Shown in pieces: positions 1 to 7,725 of a DNA stretch of 64,000 nucleotides. Location: NCBI GenBank assembly GCA_024742495.1, contig JANSYJ010000005.1, positions 62,001 to 126,000 of the forward strand, in the 5' to 3' direction. Every line of letters starts with the position of its first letter. Position 1 is the stretch's first letter. The DNA is from Bacteroidota bacterium (GTDB lineage Bacteria; Bacteroidota; Bacteroidia; Flavobacteriales; Schleiferiaceae). A program made the position numbers and the translations under genes. The notes under the pieces were generated by a model. That model made no database searches and was not told where the DNA came from. It saw nothing but the letters and a program-made list of their open reading frames with translations.

Positions 1-426
1 GAGCTAAGCGAACTTGAGATTCTTCCACTAAAATCACCAGAATTAGGTGATACCATTTTAATTTTAGGCTACAGTGAAAATAGCCTCTTAAACGATTCTC
101 TAGCTCCGGCCACCACCAATCTTCAGCCTTGGTATAATGTTGTTTCTGCGGTTAATTTAGAAGGCAATTTGCATTTTGAATTTATAGATCGAGGTCAAGG
201 CAGCCTTAATGCTTTGCCCTTTGGGAGAATGACCTTTCCCGGTGATAGCGGTGGTCCTTCATTTTTATGGAAAGATGGGAGGTTTTACCTATGCGGAATT
301 CATGTGAGCTCGGTGAGAATGCTTCTCGACGCCAGTGGAAACACGCCGGAAGGTTTCAAGCCCTATTCTAGGGATTTTGATTTAATGCAAGTTGAAGCCT
401 GGTTTAATTCTATTGTGCGGCAATAA
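1..426 (+). CDS. Trypsin-like serine protease, 3' part only (cut by window edge)
   Basis: Frame 1 is open from the first base of the window to the TAA at 424-426, so this is the C-terminal 141 residues of a longer protein. The only in-window starts are weak (TTG at 169), so the real start lies outside. The stretch FPGDSGGPSF carries the GDSGGP motif of chymotrypsin/trypsin-fold (S1/S1B) proteases, in which the Ser is the nucleophile. It is followed by a short beta-rich tail ending the domain (residues YLCGIHVSS). The His and Asp of the triad would be upstream and cannot be seen. Target and location are unknown. Confidence 0.75.
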   Translation, partial: ELSELEILPLKSPELGDTILILGYSENSLLNDSLAPATTNLQPWYNVVSAVNLEGNLHFEFIDRGQGSLNALPFGRMTFPGDSGGPSFLWKDGRFYLCGIHVSSVRMLLDASGNTPEGFKPYSRDFDLMQVEAWFNSIVRQ

Positions 427-588
427 GGTTTTAAGAGCTGAGCGCGGCCGGCGATATACTCTTTCACCAACTTATTTGGTGTTAGCTGGGGAGCACACAA
501 ATAATTAATTTGAACCTTTAGAAGATCATTCGAAAAGACTCATTAATTTTCGGAAGGCGGAGGCCATAATCCTTTATACATAAGATTT

Positions 589-936
589 ATGAAAACGGCA
601 CGAAACCAAAAGGTTACAGATTATATTGGCAAGGCAGGTAATGGGAAGAGTGAGATTTTGGAATCCTTACGAGACTTGATTCATGATACAATCCCGGAAA
701 CCAGCGAGGATTTAAAATGGGGAATGCCGGTCTTCGCCAAGAAAAAGATTTTCACCTATTTAAAAAGTAATAAGCACCATATTAACCTCGGTTTTTACAA
801 TATCGAGAGAATAAGTGATCCCAATGGACTTCTGGAAGGATCAGGGAAAAACATGAGACATTTAAAAGTCAAAACGATGAATGATATAGATGCCGCTCAA
901 ATTAAGGAATGGTTGATGGCAAGCATCGATAAATAG
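589..936 (+). CDS. DUF1801 (YdhG-like) domain protein
   Basis: A 115-residue protein with the pattern of the DUF1801/YdhG fold: an N-terminal helix with YIGKAG, a central LKWGMPVF segment (the family's W-G-x-P signature), a beta segment INLGFYNI, and a C-terminal helix. These small proteins resemble the iron chaperone frataxin in fold, but their function is mostly unproven. ATG start at 589. The 162 bp upstream hold no gene or clear promoter that I can see. It sits 57 bp before the helicase gene and may be co-transcribed with it. Confidence 0.8.
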   Translation: MKTARNQKVTDYIGKAGNGKSEILESLRDLIHDTIPETSEDLKWGMPVFAKKKIFTYLKSNKHHINLGFYNIERISDPNGLLEGSGKNMRHLKVKTMNDIDAAQIKEWLMASIDK

Positions 937-993
937 CGCTAAGAACCAAGTATAGCAGGATAAGAAGAATCGACGAAGAGAGCCAAGATTTTG

Positions 994-3702
994 ATGCCTT
1001 ATAAGCCCAAGGACTTTTATAGTTATTTCAAGGAATGTTATAAGCTCGATTATAAGGAGTTTAGTATAAACAACATTTTCTCCCAACAATATCCACATAA
1101 GTGGTTTGTTTCTAGAGAGGAGGAATTGCTAAGTGATAATTTACCCTATATCCCCTATTTTCATAAGAAGGTTTCTGACCTTGAAAAGGATATTGAATTA
1201 TACAAATTAGAGAAAAAGTTATTTTACGCTTGCTTCTTTGTCTTAGGGAAGAATTTAAATCCCCTTGCAAAGGATAAGCGCATCTGCGCTCCACTGGTTT
1301 TATTCCCCGCCCGAATCGTAACTGTAGATGAGGAAAAATACCTTGAAATTGATCGAGAATCATGTGTCGTAAATCGATCTGTATTAAGCATGCTTGAATG
1401 CAAAGAAGCAAGTCTTAGCAAGGATTTGTTTGTACAAGAGTTTTCGGAGTTAATAGAAAATCATAGTAATAGCCTTCTTAGTTTAAGCGCTTTAATTGAT
1501 AAGTATTTTGTGAATCTTGAAGCTCAAGAGCTCTTATTTCACCCGAGGGTATGGTCGGCAACTAAAATCAGAAAATACTTAAGCAATACAAGTTTCGAGG
1601 AGGGGGAGTATAAAATTGTTCCAGCTGCGGGTAGCGTTTTTGTAAGCAAGTCGGAATCAAGCCTCAAAGTGTTAAATGACCTGAATGAAATTATTGGTCA
1701 GTACAGCTTTAACTCCAGCTTAGCGGAATTGCTGAAAAATGAAACATCGGAATTTGGTTTTAATGAAAGTTTATACAAATCTAGACTAAACTCAGATCAG
1801 GCTTCAGCTTTAGAAAATGCTTATCGATTTTCCAATTCCGTGATTGTTGGCCCTCCGGGCACCGGGAAAACCTATACTATTACCTCCATCGTTTCTGATC
1901 TTGTTGCTAATAATCAATCGGTATTAGTAGTCTCCAAAACACGACAAGCGGTAGAGGTTTTGAGGACAATGCTGCAAGATGACTTTAAACTAAAGGATTA
2001 CTTAATCCACACCACAGGAAATAAATACCGGATAAGTTTAATTGCCAAAATCAAGAAATACTTGAGCGGTATGTTGTCTAGGAATCTTGTCAAGCTGGAT
2101 GAGGAAGAGGTGTTCAAGCATCTCAAAGAATTACAGAGCCTTGAAACTAAGTTTGAGGGCTTAGTTGAGCGTGAATTGCAAAAGTCTGAGCTGAATTTTG
2201 CTGAAGAATTATCGCTGTTTGAAAAATGGAAAAAGCTGTACTTAAATAGCGGATTTTTCAATAACGATAAGCTTTGGGATGTATTTGAGGAAATTGGGCA
2301 GAAGCGAACAAAGCTGGATGCCGAAATCACCACTTTCTCAAAGCGCAAGATTGAATCTAATATTCAAGAAAACTCGAAAACTTATCGAAGAGATATTTCA
2401 CTGTTTCATGATGCCCTTGATGCAAAGAGTTTTTCTGAGTTCAAACAGAGTTTGACTAAAGTTAATCAAGCAAATATTTTAAAAGTCTTTCCTATCTGGT
2501 TGGCAAACCTTAGTGACCTAAATGCGGTTTTACCTCTGCAAAAGGACTTATTTGATGTGCTTATAATTGACGAAGCAACTCAATGCGATGTGGCCTTAGC
2601 ATTGCCGGCAATATTTCGGGCGAAACGGACGGTAATCGTTGGAGACCCAAATCAGCTTAGGCACTATTCCTTTGTTTCCAAGGTACAGCAAATGGGGCTT
2701 CAGAGGAAATTTAACTTGGCGAGTGATAAGATCTTTGATTATAGAAACAGGAGCATACTTGATTTGTACATCTCTAAAGTGGAGCGTCAAGAACAGGTGT
2801 CCTTTTTAAGGGAGCATTTCCGTTCAAGCCCATCATTGATCGAGTTTAGTAATCAGAAGTTTTATGAAGGCCGTTTAGAAGTTATAAAGTCCACCCCAAA
2901 GCATACAAACAACAGGCAGATAGCATTGATTGATGTAGGCGGAAGGAGAGATGAGAAGGGAGTAAATCAAATTGAGGCCGAAGCAGTAATTGCCAAAATG
3001 CTAGAGATTGTAGCAAGGCACGAAGAAAAAGGAGCTAAACCCAGTATCGGTATTATTTCGCCCTTCAATAGTCAGGTTAGCTACATTAACAAACTTCTAA
3101 AGGAAAACTTTGAGCTACATATCTTAAAAAGCTTCAAAGTGCTTTGCGGAACACCCTATAATTTTCAAGGTTCGGAGCGGGAGATAGTTTTATTGTCTTT
3201 TGGGGTCTGCGATAAAACTCATCCTTCGGCATTTATTCACGCCAACAAACCAGAAGTTTTAAATGTAGCCATAACTAGAGCCAAATCATTTCAATATGTC
3301 TTTAGGTCAGTGTCTGAAGAGTTCTGTAGAAAGGAAAGCTTGCTCTTTGACTATTTTAGATTTATAAAGAGCTTTTCGCATTCATCGGCGTCGGAGCCCG
3401 AAAAGGATGAATTTCAGAAAGAAGTTCTATGGGAATTAGAGAAAATGAATTTTGATGAAATAAAGTGTGGCTATCCAGTCGCTGGGAACCTACTTGATAT
3501 CTTGATTTGTCACAATAATCATAATTACTTCGTTGACTTAATAGGCTACCCTGGGATTTATAGGGAGGCCTTCTCTCTGGAGCGATATCAAACCTTAGGA
3601 AGAACGGGGATCAAATGTTTACCCCTGCATTACAGCTATTGGAATAAGAATAGGGAGTCGGCGGTTCAAAGGATACTCGACTTTGTGAGAGTTGATAACT
3701 AA
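994..3702 (+). CDS. UPF1/DNA2-like SF1 helicase with probable C-terminal PD-(D/E)xK nuclease domain
   Basis: Start taken as the ATG at 994; a TTG lies directly before it. The 902-residue protein has about 260 N-terminal residues of no clear family, then a superfamily 1 AAA_11/AAA_12 helicase. Walker A GPPGTGKT is at 286-293, Walker B DEATQ at 526-530, and GDPNQLRH (motif III region) at 550-557. The C-terminal helicase half includes NFQGSERE and VAITRAK, which match motifs V and VI. The last ~90 residues read like a DUF559/Vsr-type endonuclease core: LLDILI (D835), FVDLIGYPG (D848), then an Arg/Leu helix and a final Trp-containing strand. The helicase call is secure; the nuclease domain is inferred. 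The protein probably remodels nucleic acid, possibly in defence or repair. It converges on the YdeI-like gene with 15 bp between stops. Confidence 0.87.
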   Translation: MPYKPKDFYSYFKECYKLDYKEFSINNIFSQQYPHKWFVSREEELLSDNLPYIPYFHKKVSDLEKDIELYKLEKKLFYACFFVLGKNLNPLAKDKRICAPLVLFPARIVTVDEEKYLEIDRESCVVNRSVLSMLECKEASLSKDLFVQEFSELIENHSNSLLSLSALIDKYFVNLEAQELLFHPRVWSATKIRKYLSNTSFEEGEYKIVPAAGSVFVSKSESSLKVLNDLNEIIGQYSFNSSLAELLKNETSEFGFNESLYKSRLNSDQASALENAYRFSNSVIVGPPGTGKTYTITSIVSDLVANNQSVLVVSKTRQAVEVLRTMLQDDFKLKDYLIHTTGNKYRISLIAKIKKYLSGMLSRNLVKLDEEEVFKHLKELQSLETKFEGLVERELQKSELNFAEELSLFEKWKKLYLNSGFFNNDKLWDVFEEIGQKRTKLDAEITTFSKRKIESNIQENSKTYRRDISLFHDALDAKSFSEFKQSLTKVNQANILKVFPIWLANLSDLNAVLPLQKDLFDVLIIDEATQCDVALALPAIFRAKRTVIVGDPNQLRHYSFVSKVQQMGLQRKFNLASDKIFDYRNRSILDLYISKVERQEQVSFLREHFRSSPSLIEFSNQKFYEGRLEVIKSTPKHTNNRQIALIDVGGRRDEKGVNQIEAEAVIAKMLEIVARHEEKGAKPSIGIISPFNSQVSYINKLLKENFELHILKSFKVLCGTPYNFQGSEREIVLLSFGVCDKTHPSAFIHANKPEVLNVAITRAKSFQYVFRSVSEEFCRKESLLFDYFRFIKSFSHSSASEPEKDEFQKEVLWELEKMNFDEIKCGYPVAGNLLDILICHNNHNYFVDLIGYPGIYREAFSLERYQTLGRTGIKCLPLHYSYWNKNRESAVQRILDFVRVDN

Positions 3703-3717
3703 AAGGCTAAGTAGTTC

Positions 3718-4185
3718 TTAAACCCCTCCATGCAAAGTGCCCGTCCGTAATTTTTCCGCGAGTTCTAAAGCGCGTTTTATTCTTGAGGCTTCCGATTTTG
3801 CACCGCCAGCATAATAAAGCAAACCTCTTTTTCGTCCGTCATTTAACGCTTCAAAGGCTTCGGCGGCTTCGGGATCTTGCTCCAATACGATTTCAAATTC
3901 TTCCGGCATGGGCATGCCATATTTTGTGGTATCCGGCCTTATCTCTACGGTCACCTTATCACCTACTTCGCATTTCCACGCTTTAAGCACGGCTTTGCTC
4001 AACATGATTAGGGCGTAACCATCTTTGCGCAATTGCAGGGCTCTATGCAAATCTTCCTGATCTGGACCTCGCATAATTACCCTGCGAGAATGAGCTTCAA
4101 TAAAGGCCTTGGCGGCATCGTAATCGCAAACAATAAATGGGGCATAACCTTTTGGTGCCGACTCAATAAAGCTTTCAATTTTCAT
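3718..4185 (-). CDS. YdeI/OmpD-associated (DUF1905-type) family protein
   Basis: A 155-residue protein. Its middle (VGDKVTVEIRPD, then MPEEFEIVLEQDPEAAEAF) matches the DUF1905 plus YdeI/OmpD-associated pattern, with a helical tail containing SEASRIKRALELAEKL. Start chosen as the ATG at 4183-4185; the longer frame would use a TTG. This ATG lies inside the last codons of mfd in another frame (11 bp overlap), which suggests translational coupling. The family is loosely linked to resistance to peptides/bacteriocins in enterobacteria. No role in this organism can be read from sequence. Confidence 0.75.
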   Translation of the reverse strand: MKIESFIESAPKGYAPFIVCDYDAAKAFIEAHSRRVIMRGPDQEDLHRALQLRKDGYALIMLSKAVLKAWKCEVGDKVTVEIRPDTTKYGMPMPEEFEIVLEQDPEAAEAFEALNDGRKRGLLYYAGGAKSEASRIKRALELAEKLRTGTLHGGV

Positions 4186-7100
4186 CTTTGGCAAGTATGG
4201 GTTTTAATACTTCAAAGGCATCGTGTACGCTTAATACCTCCTGGAAGCTAAGGTATAATTTCTGATTGCGCTCTTTTAGTTGAGCTTGTGGCGCCGACTT
4301 TAAAAACAGGAGTACCTTTTGGAAGCGTTCACTCTGAAAGTAGGGCGAGTCTTGATCTGCTGTGAAATAACAAAGCAAACGCTCTTGCTTGAGAACTACT
4401 TTTTCAAAGCCAATTTTTTGTCCTAATCGCCTTAAACGAATCGAGTCAAATAACTCCTCAACCTCCCTCGGTATTGGACCAAAACGATCGCTTAGTTCCG
4501 AGGCGTATTGGTCAATCTCCAATTCAGATTTTAATTGATCTAGTTCCTGATATAGTTTAAGCCTTTCATCTACCTTGTTTACATAATTATCTGGAATCAA
4601 AATTTCAAGGTCCGTATCCAAAAGGGTATCGCTGATTTTTTCACTGTCCTTTAATTCTTCAGCGTAAAGCTCTTTAAACTCAGTCTCCTTAACCTCCTCT
4701 ATAGCTTCCGCCAATATTTTTTGAAAGGTTTCAAATCCAATATCATTTATAAACCCGCTTTGCTCCGCTCCCAAAAGGTCACCTGCGCCACGAATTTCAA
4801 GGTCGCGCATGGCAATATGAAAACCACTTCCCAAATCACTAAATTTCTCAATCGCCTGCATTCGCTTGCGTGCTTCATCGCTCATGGCGGAGAGGGGAGG
4901 CGTAATGAGTTTACAAAAGGCTTTTTTATTACTTCGGCCCACTCTTCCTCGCATTTGATGGAGGTCGCTAAGGCCGATGTTTTGGGCATTATTGATGATG
5001 ATGGTATTCGCATTCGGCACATCCAAACCGTTTTCAATAATAGAGGTCGCCACCAAAATATCAAACTCGCCATTGATGAATTGCAGCATCAGTTGCTCCA
5101 GTTTCTTCCCCTCCATTTGGCCGTGACCAATACCAATTTTAGCATCGGGCATTAAGCGCTGCAACATACCTGCAACTTCTTTAATATTCTCCACCCGGTT
5201 GTGGATGAAAAAGGCTTGTCCACCCCGACTTAGTTCATAGCCTAAACTATCGCGAATAATCTCCTCATTAAAGGGAATAAGTTGTGTTTCAATCGGATGT
5301 CGATTCGGTGGTGGCGTAGTCATCACACTTAAATCCCGCGCTTGCATTAAAGAGAATTGAAGCGTTCGTGGAATCGGTGTGGCAGTAAGGGTTAAGGTGT
5401 CTACATTAACCTTCATATTTTTAAGCTTGTCTTTAACGCTTACCCCAAATTTCTGCTCCTCATCAATCACTAAAAGGCCCAGGTCCTTAAACTTAATGTC
5501 CTTGCCTACTAAACGATGGGTGCCAATTATGATATCGACTTTCCCTTCTTCTAGATCTTTTAGAATAGCTGTTACCTCCTTGCGGCTGCGGAATCGGTTG
5601 AGGTATTCTACCCGACAAGGGAAATCCTCTAGTCGCTTACTAAATGTTTTATGATGTTGAAAGGCCAAAATGGTGGTTGGCACCAATACTGCGACCTGCT
5701 TATTATCGTTTACCGCCTTAAAAGCGGCGCGCACGGCAAGTTCGGTTTTTCCAAAACCTACATCTCCACAAATTAGCCGATCCATTGGCATGGCGGCCTC
5801 CATGTCTTTCTTTATGGCAGTGGTGGCCGTTTCTTGATCCGGCGTATCCTCATAAATAAAAGAAGCCTCTAATTCATGTTGTAAATAATTGTCGGGAGCA
5901 AATTGAAAACCCTTGGTGTTTTTCCGTTTCGCATAAAGTTTAATGAGGTCAAAGGCAACTTTCTTTACCCTTGTTTTGGCTTTGGATTTGGTTTTTTGCC
6001 AAGCCCCAGAGCCCAATTTATGTACGCTAGGAACGGTTCCTTCTTTACCATTGTAGCGACTTATTTTATGGAGGGAATGGATGCTCACATAAAGCACGTC
6101 ACCACCACTGTAAATGAGCTTTATGGCCTCCTGCTGTTTGCCGTTAACCTCAATTTTTTGGAGACCACCAAACTCGCCAATACCATGGTCGATATGGGTT
6201 ATATAATCACCTACTTGTAAGGAAGTGAGCTCCTTGAGGCTTACCGCTTGTCTTTTCTCATAGCCGGTACGTAGGCGAAACTTTTGATAGCGTTCAAAAA
6301 TTTGATGATCGGTATAAACTAAGGTTTGAGCCTCTTCGTCAATAAAGCCTTCATGCAAGGTATTTACAAGAGGCTGAAATTTCACTTCTTGCCCAATATC
6401 TTCAAAGATGGCATCGAAACGCTCAACCTGAGTTTGATTTAAACAGAGCAAATAGTTTTTAAAACCAGCTTCGCTATGCTTTTGAAGATCCTCCACTAAG
6501 AGCTCAAATTTTTTGTTGAAGCTCGGCTGAGGTTTGCTATTAAATGGAATTGTTAAACTGGCGCTTTGGTCTTTATCGCCTTGCCATTGCGCATTGTGGA
6601 AGCCAGGTAGTTCTTTTTTAAACTGTTGATCATTTATATATAGCTCGGCGGGTTCACTGCGACTTAAATCAGCGCTTATTTCACGAAAGGCTTCCACTGC
6701 TTTTTCATAAAGTCCTTGCAGCTTGGCGCTGATGATTTCAGCGTTTTGAGTGAAGATGACGGTGCTTGAGCCGATGTATTTGAGAAAGCTTTCCCGACTT
6801 TCCATCAATACTTTATTCTCCACATTCGGCACCAGCTGAATGCGTTTAACCTGGTCGATGCTTAACTGGGTTTCAATGTCGAAGATGCGAATGCTTTCAA
6901 TTTCATCATCAAAAAACTCAATTCTAAAGGGCTGGTCATGGGAGAAGGAATAAACATCTACAATACCACCGCGAACAGAAAATTGTCCGGGTTCGATCAC
7001 AAAGTCAACTCTTTCGAATTGATACTCAAACAGGGTTTCATTTAGGAAATCAATGCTCAATTGATCGCCTGCCTTTATGGTGAAGGTATGCGCGCTCAGG

Positions 7101-7531
7101 CTTTTCCGGGTCACCACTTTTTCAAAAAGTGCATCGGCATAGCTCACTAATAAAGCAGGCTTTTTTCGACTGTTTAATCGGTTTAGGACTTCCGCCCTAA
7201 GCAAGACATTAGCATTGTCGGTTTCCTCTGTATCATAGGGCCGACGGTAAGAGGCAGGGTAAAAAAGCACATCCTTTTCGCCGATGAGGCTTTCTAAATC
7301 ATTTAAAAAATAGGCCGCTTGCTCCTTGTCGTTTAAAACAATGAGATGGGGCTTCTCACTTTTTATAAAACTATGGGCTACCGTAATTGCGGTAAGCGAT
7401 CCACTTAAACCTTTGATATTTATAGCCTGCGGTGTGTTTTGCTGCCATTGTGCGCTGAGTCGCGCCATGCGCTGGTCCTTATCATAAGAGTCCAGAAGAA
7501 TTTTAGCCATAGCCCTAAATGCATTCGCCAT
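4175..7531 (-). CDS. mfd: Transcription-repair coupling factor Mfd
   Basis: An ATP-dependent DNA translocase that dislodges stalled RNA polymerase and recruits UvrA. The 1118 residues show the full Mfd order: a UvrB-like module (about 1-330), a CarD-type RNA-polymerase-interaction domain (about 436-500, beginning VGDYITHIDHGIGEF), and an SF2 motor with Walker A GDVGFGKTE near 588, VIDEEQ near 685 and RGRVGRS. A TRCF C-terminal domain follows. The longest frame would start with a TTG at 7564, but that TTG lies inside the -7 promoter box (7562-7569). The ATG at 7529-7531 (or the one at 7508-7510) is therefore the real start. It overlaps the downstream YdeI-like gene by 11 bp. Confidence 0.97.
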   Translation of the reverse strand: MANAFRAMAKILLDSYDKDQRMARLSAQWQQNTPQAINIKGLSGSLTAITVAHSFIKSEKPHLIVLNDKEQAAYFLNDLESLIGEKDVLFYPASYRRPYDTEETDNANVLLRAEVLNRLNSRKKPALLVSYADALFEKVVTRKSLSAHTFTIKAGDQLSIDFLNETLFEYQFERVDFVIEPGQFSVRGGIVDVYSFSHDQPFRIEFFDDEIESIRIFDIETQLSIDQVKRIQLVPNVENKVLMESRESFLKYIGSSTVIFTQNAEIISAKLQGLYEKAVEAFREISADLSRSEPAELYINDQQFKKELPGFHNAQWQGDKDQSASLTIPFNSKPQPSFNKKFELLVEDLQKHSEAGFKNYLLCLNQTQVERFDAIFEDIGQEVKFQPLVNTLHEGFIDEEAQTLVYTDHQIFERYQKFRLRTGYEKRQAVSLKELTSLQVGDYITHIDHGIGEFGGLQKIEVNGKQQEAIKLIYSGGDVLYVSIHSLHKISRYNGKEGTVPSVHKLGSGAWQKTKSKAKTRVKKVAFDLIKLYAKRKNTKGFQFAPDNYLQHELEASFIYEDTPDQETATTAIKKDMEAAMPMDRLICGDVGFGKTELAVRAAFKAVNDNKQVAVLVPTTILAFQHHKTFSKRLEDFPCRVEYLNRFRSRKEVTAILKDLEEGKVDIIIGTHRLVGKDIKFKDLGLLVIDEEQKFGVSVKDKLKNMKVNVDTLTLTATPIPRTLQFSLMQARDLSVMTTPPPNRHPIETQLIPFNEEIIRDSLGYELSRGGQAFFIHNRVENIKEVAGMLQRLMPDAKIGIGHGQMEGKKLEQLMLQFINGEFDILVATSIIENGLDVPNANTIIINNAQNIGLSDLHQMRGRVGRSNKKAFCKLITPPLSAMSDEARKRMQAIEKFSDLGSGFHIAMRDLEIRGAGDLLGAEQSGFINDIGFETFQKILAEAIEEVKETEFKELYAEELKDSEKISDTLLDTDLEILIPDNYVNKVDERLKLYQELDQLKSELEIDQYASELSDRFGPIPREVEELFDSIRLRRLGQKIGFEKVVLKQERLLCYFTADQDSPYFQSERFQKVLLFLKSAPQAQLKERNQKLYLSFQEVLSVHDAFEVLKPILAKDEN

Positions 7532-7561
7532 CCGCTCTTCCTTGAGGGATGGTATAGGTGG

Positions 7562-7569
7562 CAAAGTTA
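7562..7569 (-). promoter_or_regulatory. Bacteroidota -7 promoter box for mfd
   Basis: TAACTTTG on the minus strand fits the TAnnTTTG consensus of Bacteroidota sigma factor promoters and lies 31 bp before the mfd ATG. No convincing TTTG -33 box is seen at the usual spacing. It rules out the TTG at 7564 as start. Confidence 0.6.
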
Positions 7570-7692
7570 AAATTGTGGGGTAGATAATTTCCCTCTGGCA
7601 ATAAACAAATTCAATGAGGGCTTATAGTCTGTGCTTTATTTACAATAAGTCTAAAGGTGATTTATCTCTTGTTAGGAGCGCATATTTTTCTT

Positions 7693-7711
7693 TATCCTTG
7701 CAGCTTAAGCT
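7693..7711 (+). promoter_or_regulatory. Possible promoter of the TPR-LytTR gene with a 10-bp palindrome
   Basis: TATCCTTG (7693-7700) is one mismatch from TAnnTTTG. It is followed at 7702-7711 by the perfect palindrome AGCTTAAGCT, about where transcription would begin, 15 bp before the ATG. The palindrome could be an operator, but this is a guess. Confidence 0.35.
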
Positions 7712-7725
7712 TTGAATGAGAGTTG

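Noticed and set aside
4721-5155. 144-codon plus-strand frame inside mfd
   Set aside because: It lies entirely opposite the conserved helicase motifs of mfd and has no motif or signal of its own.
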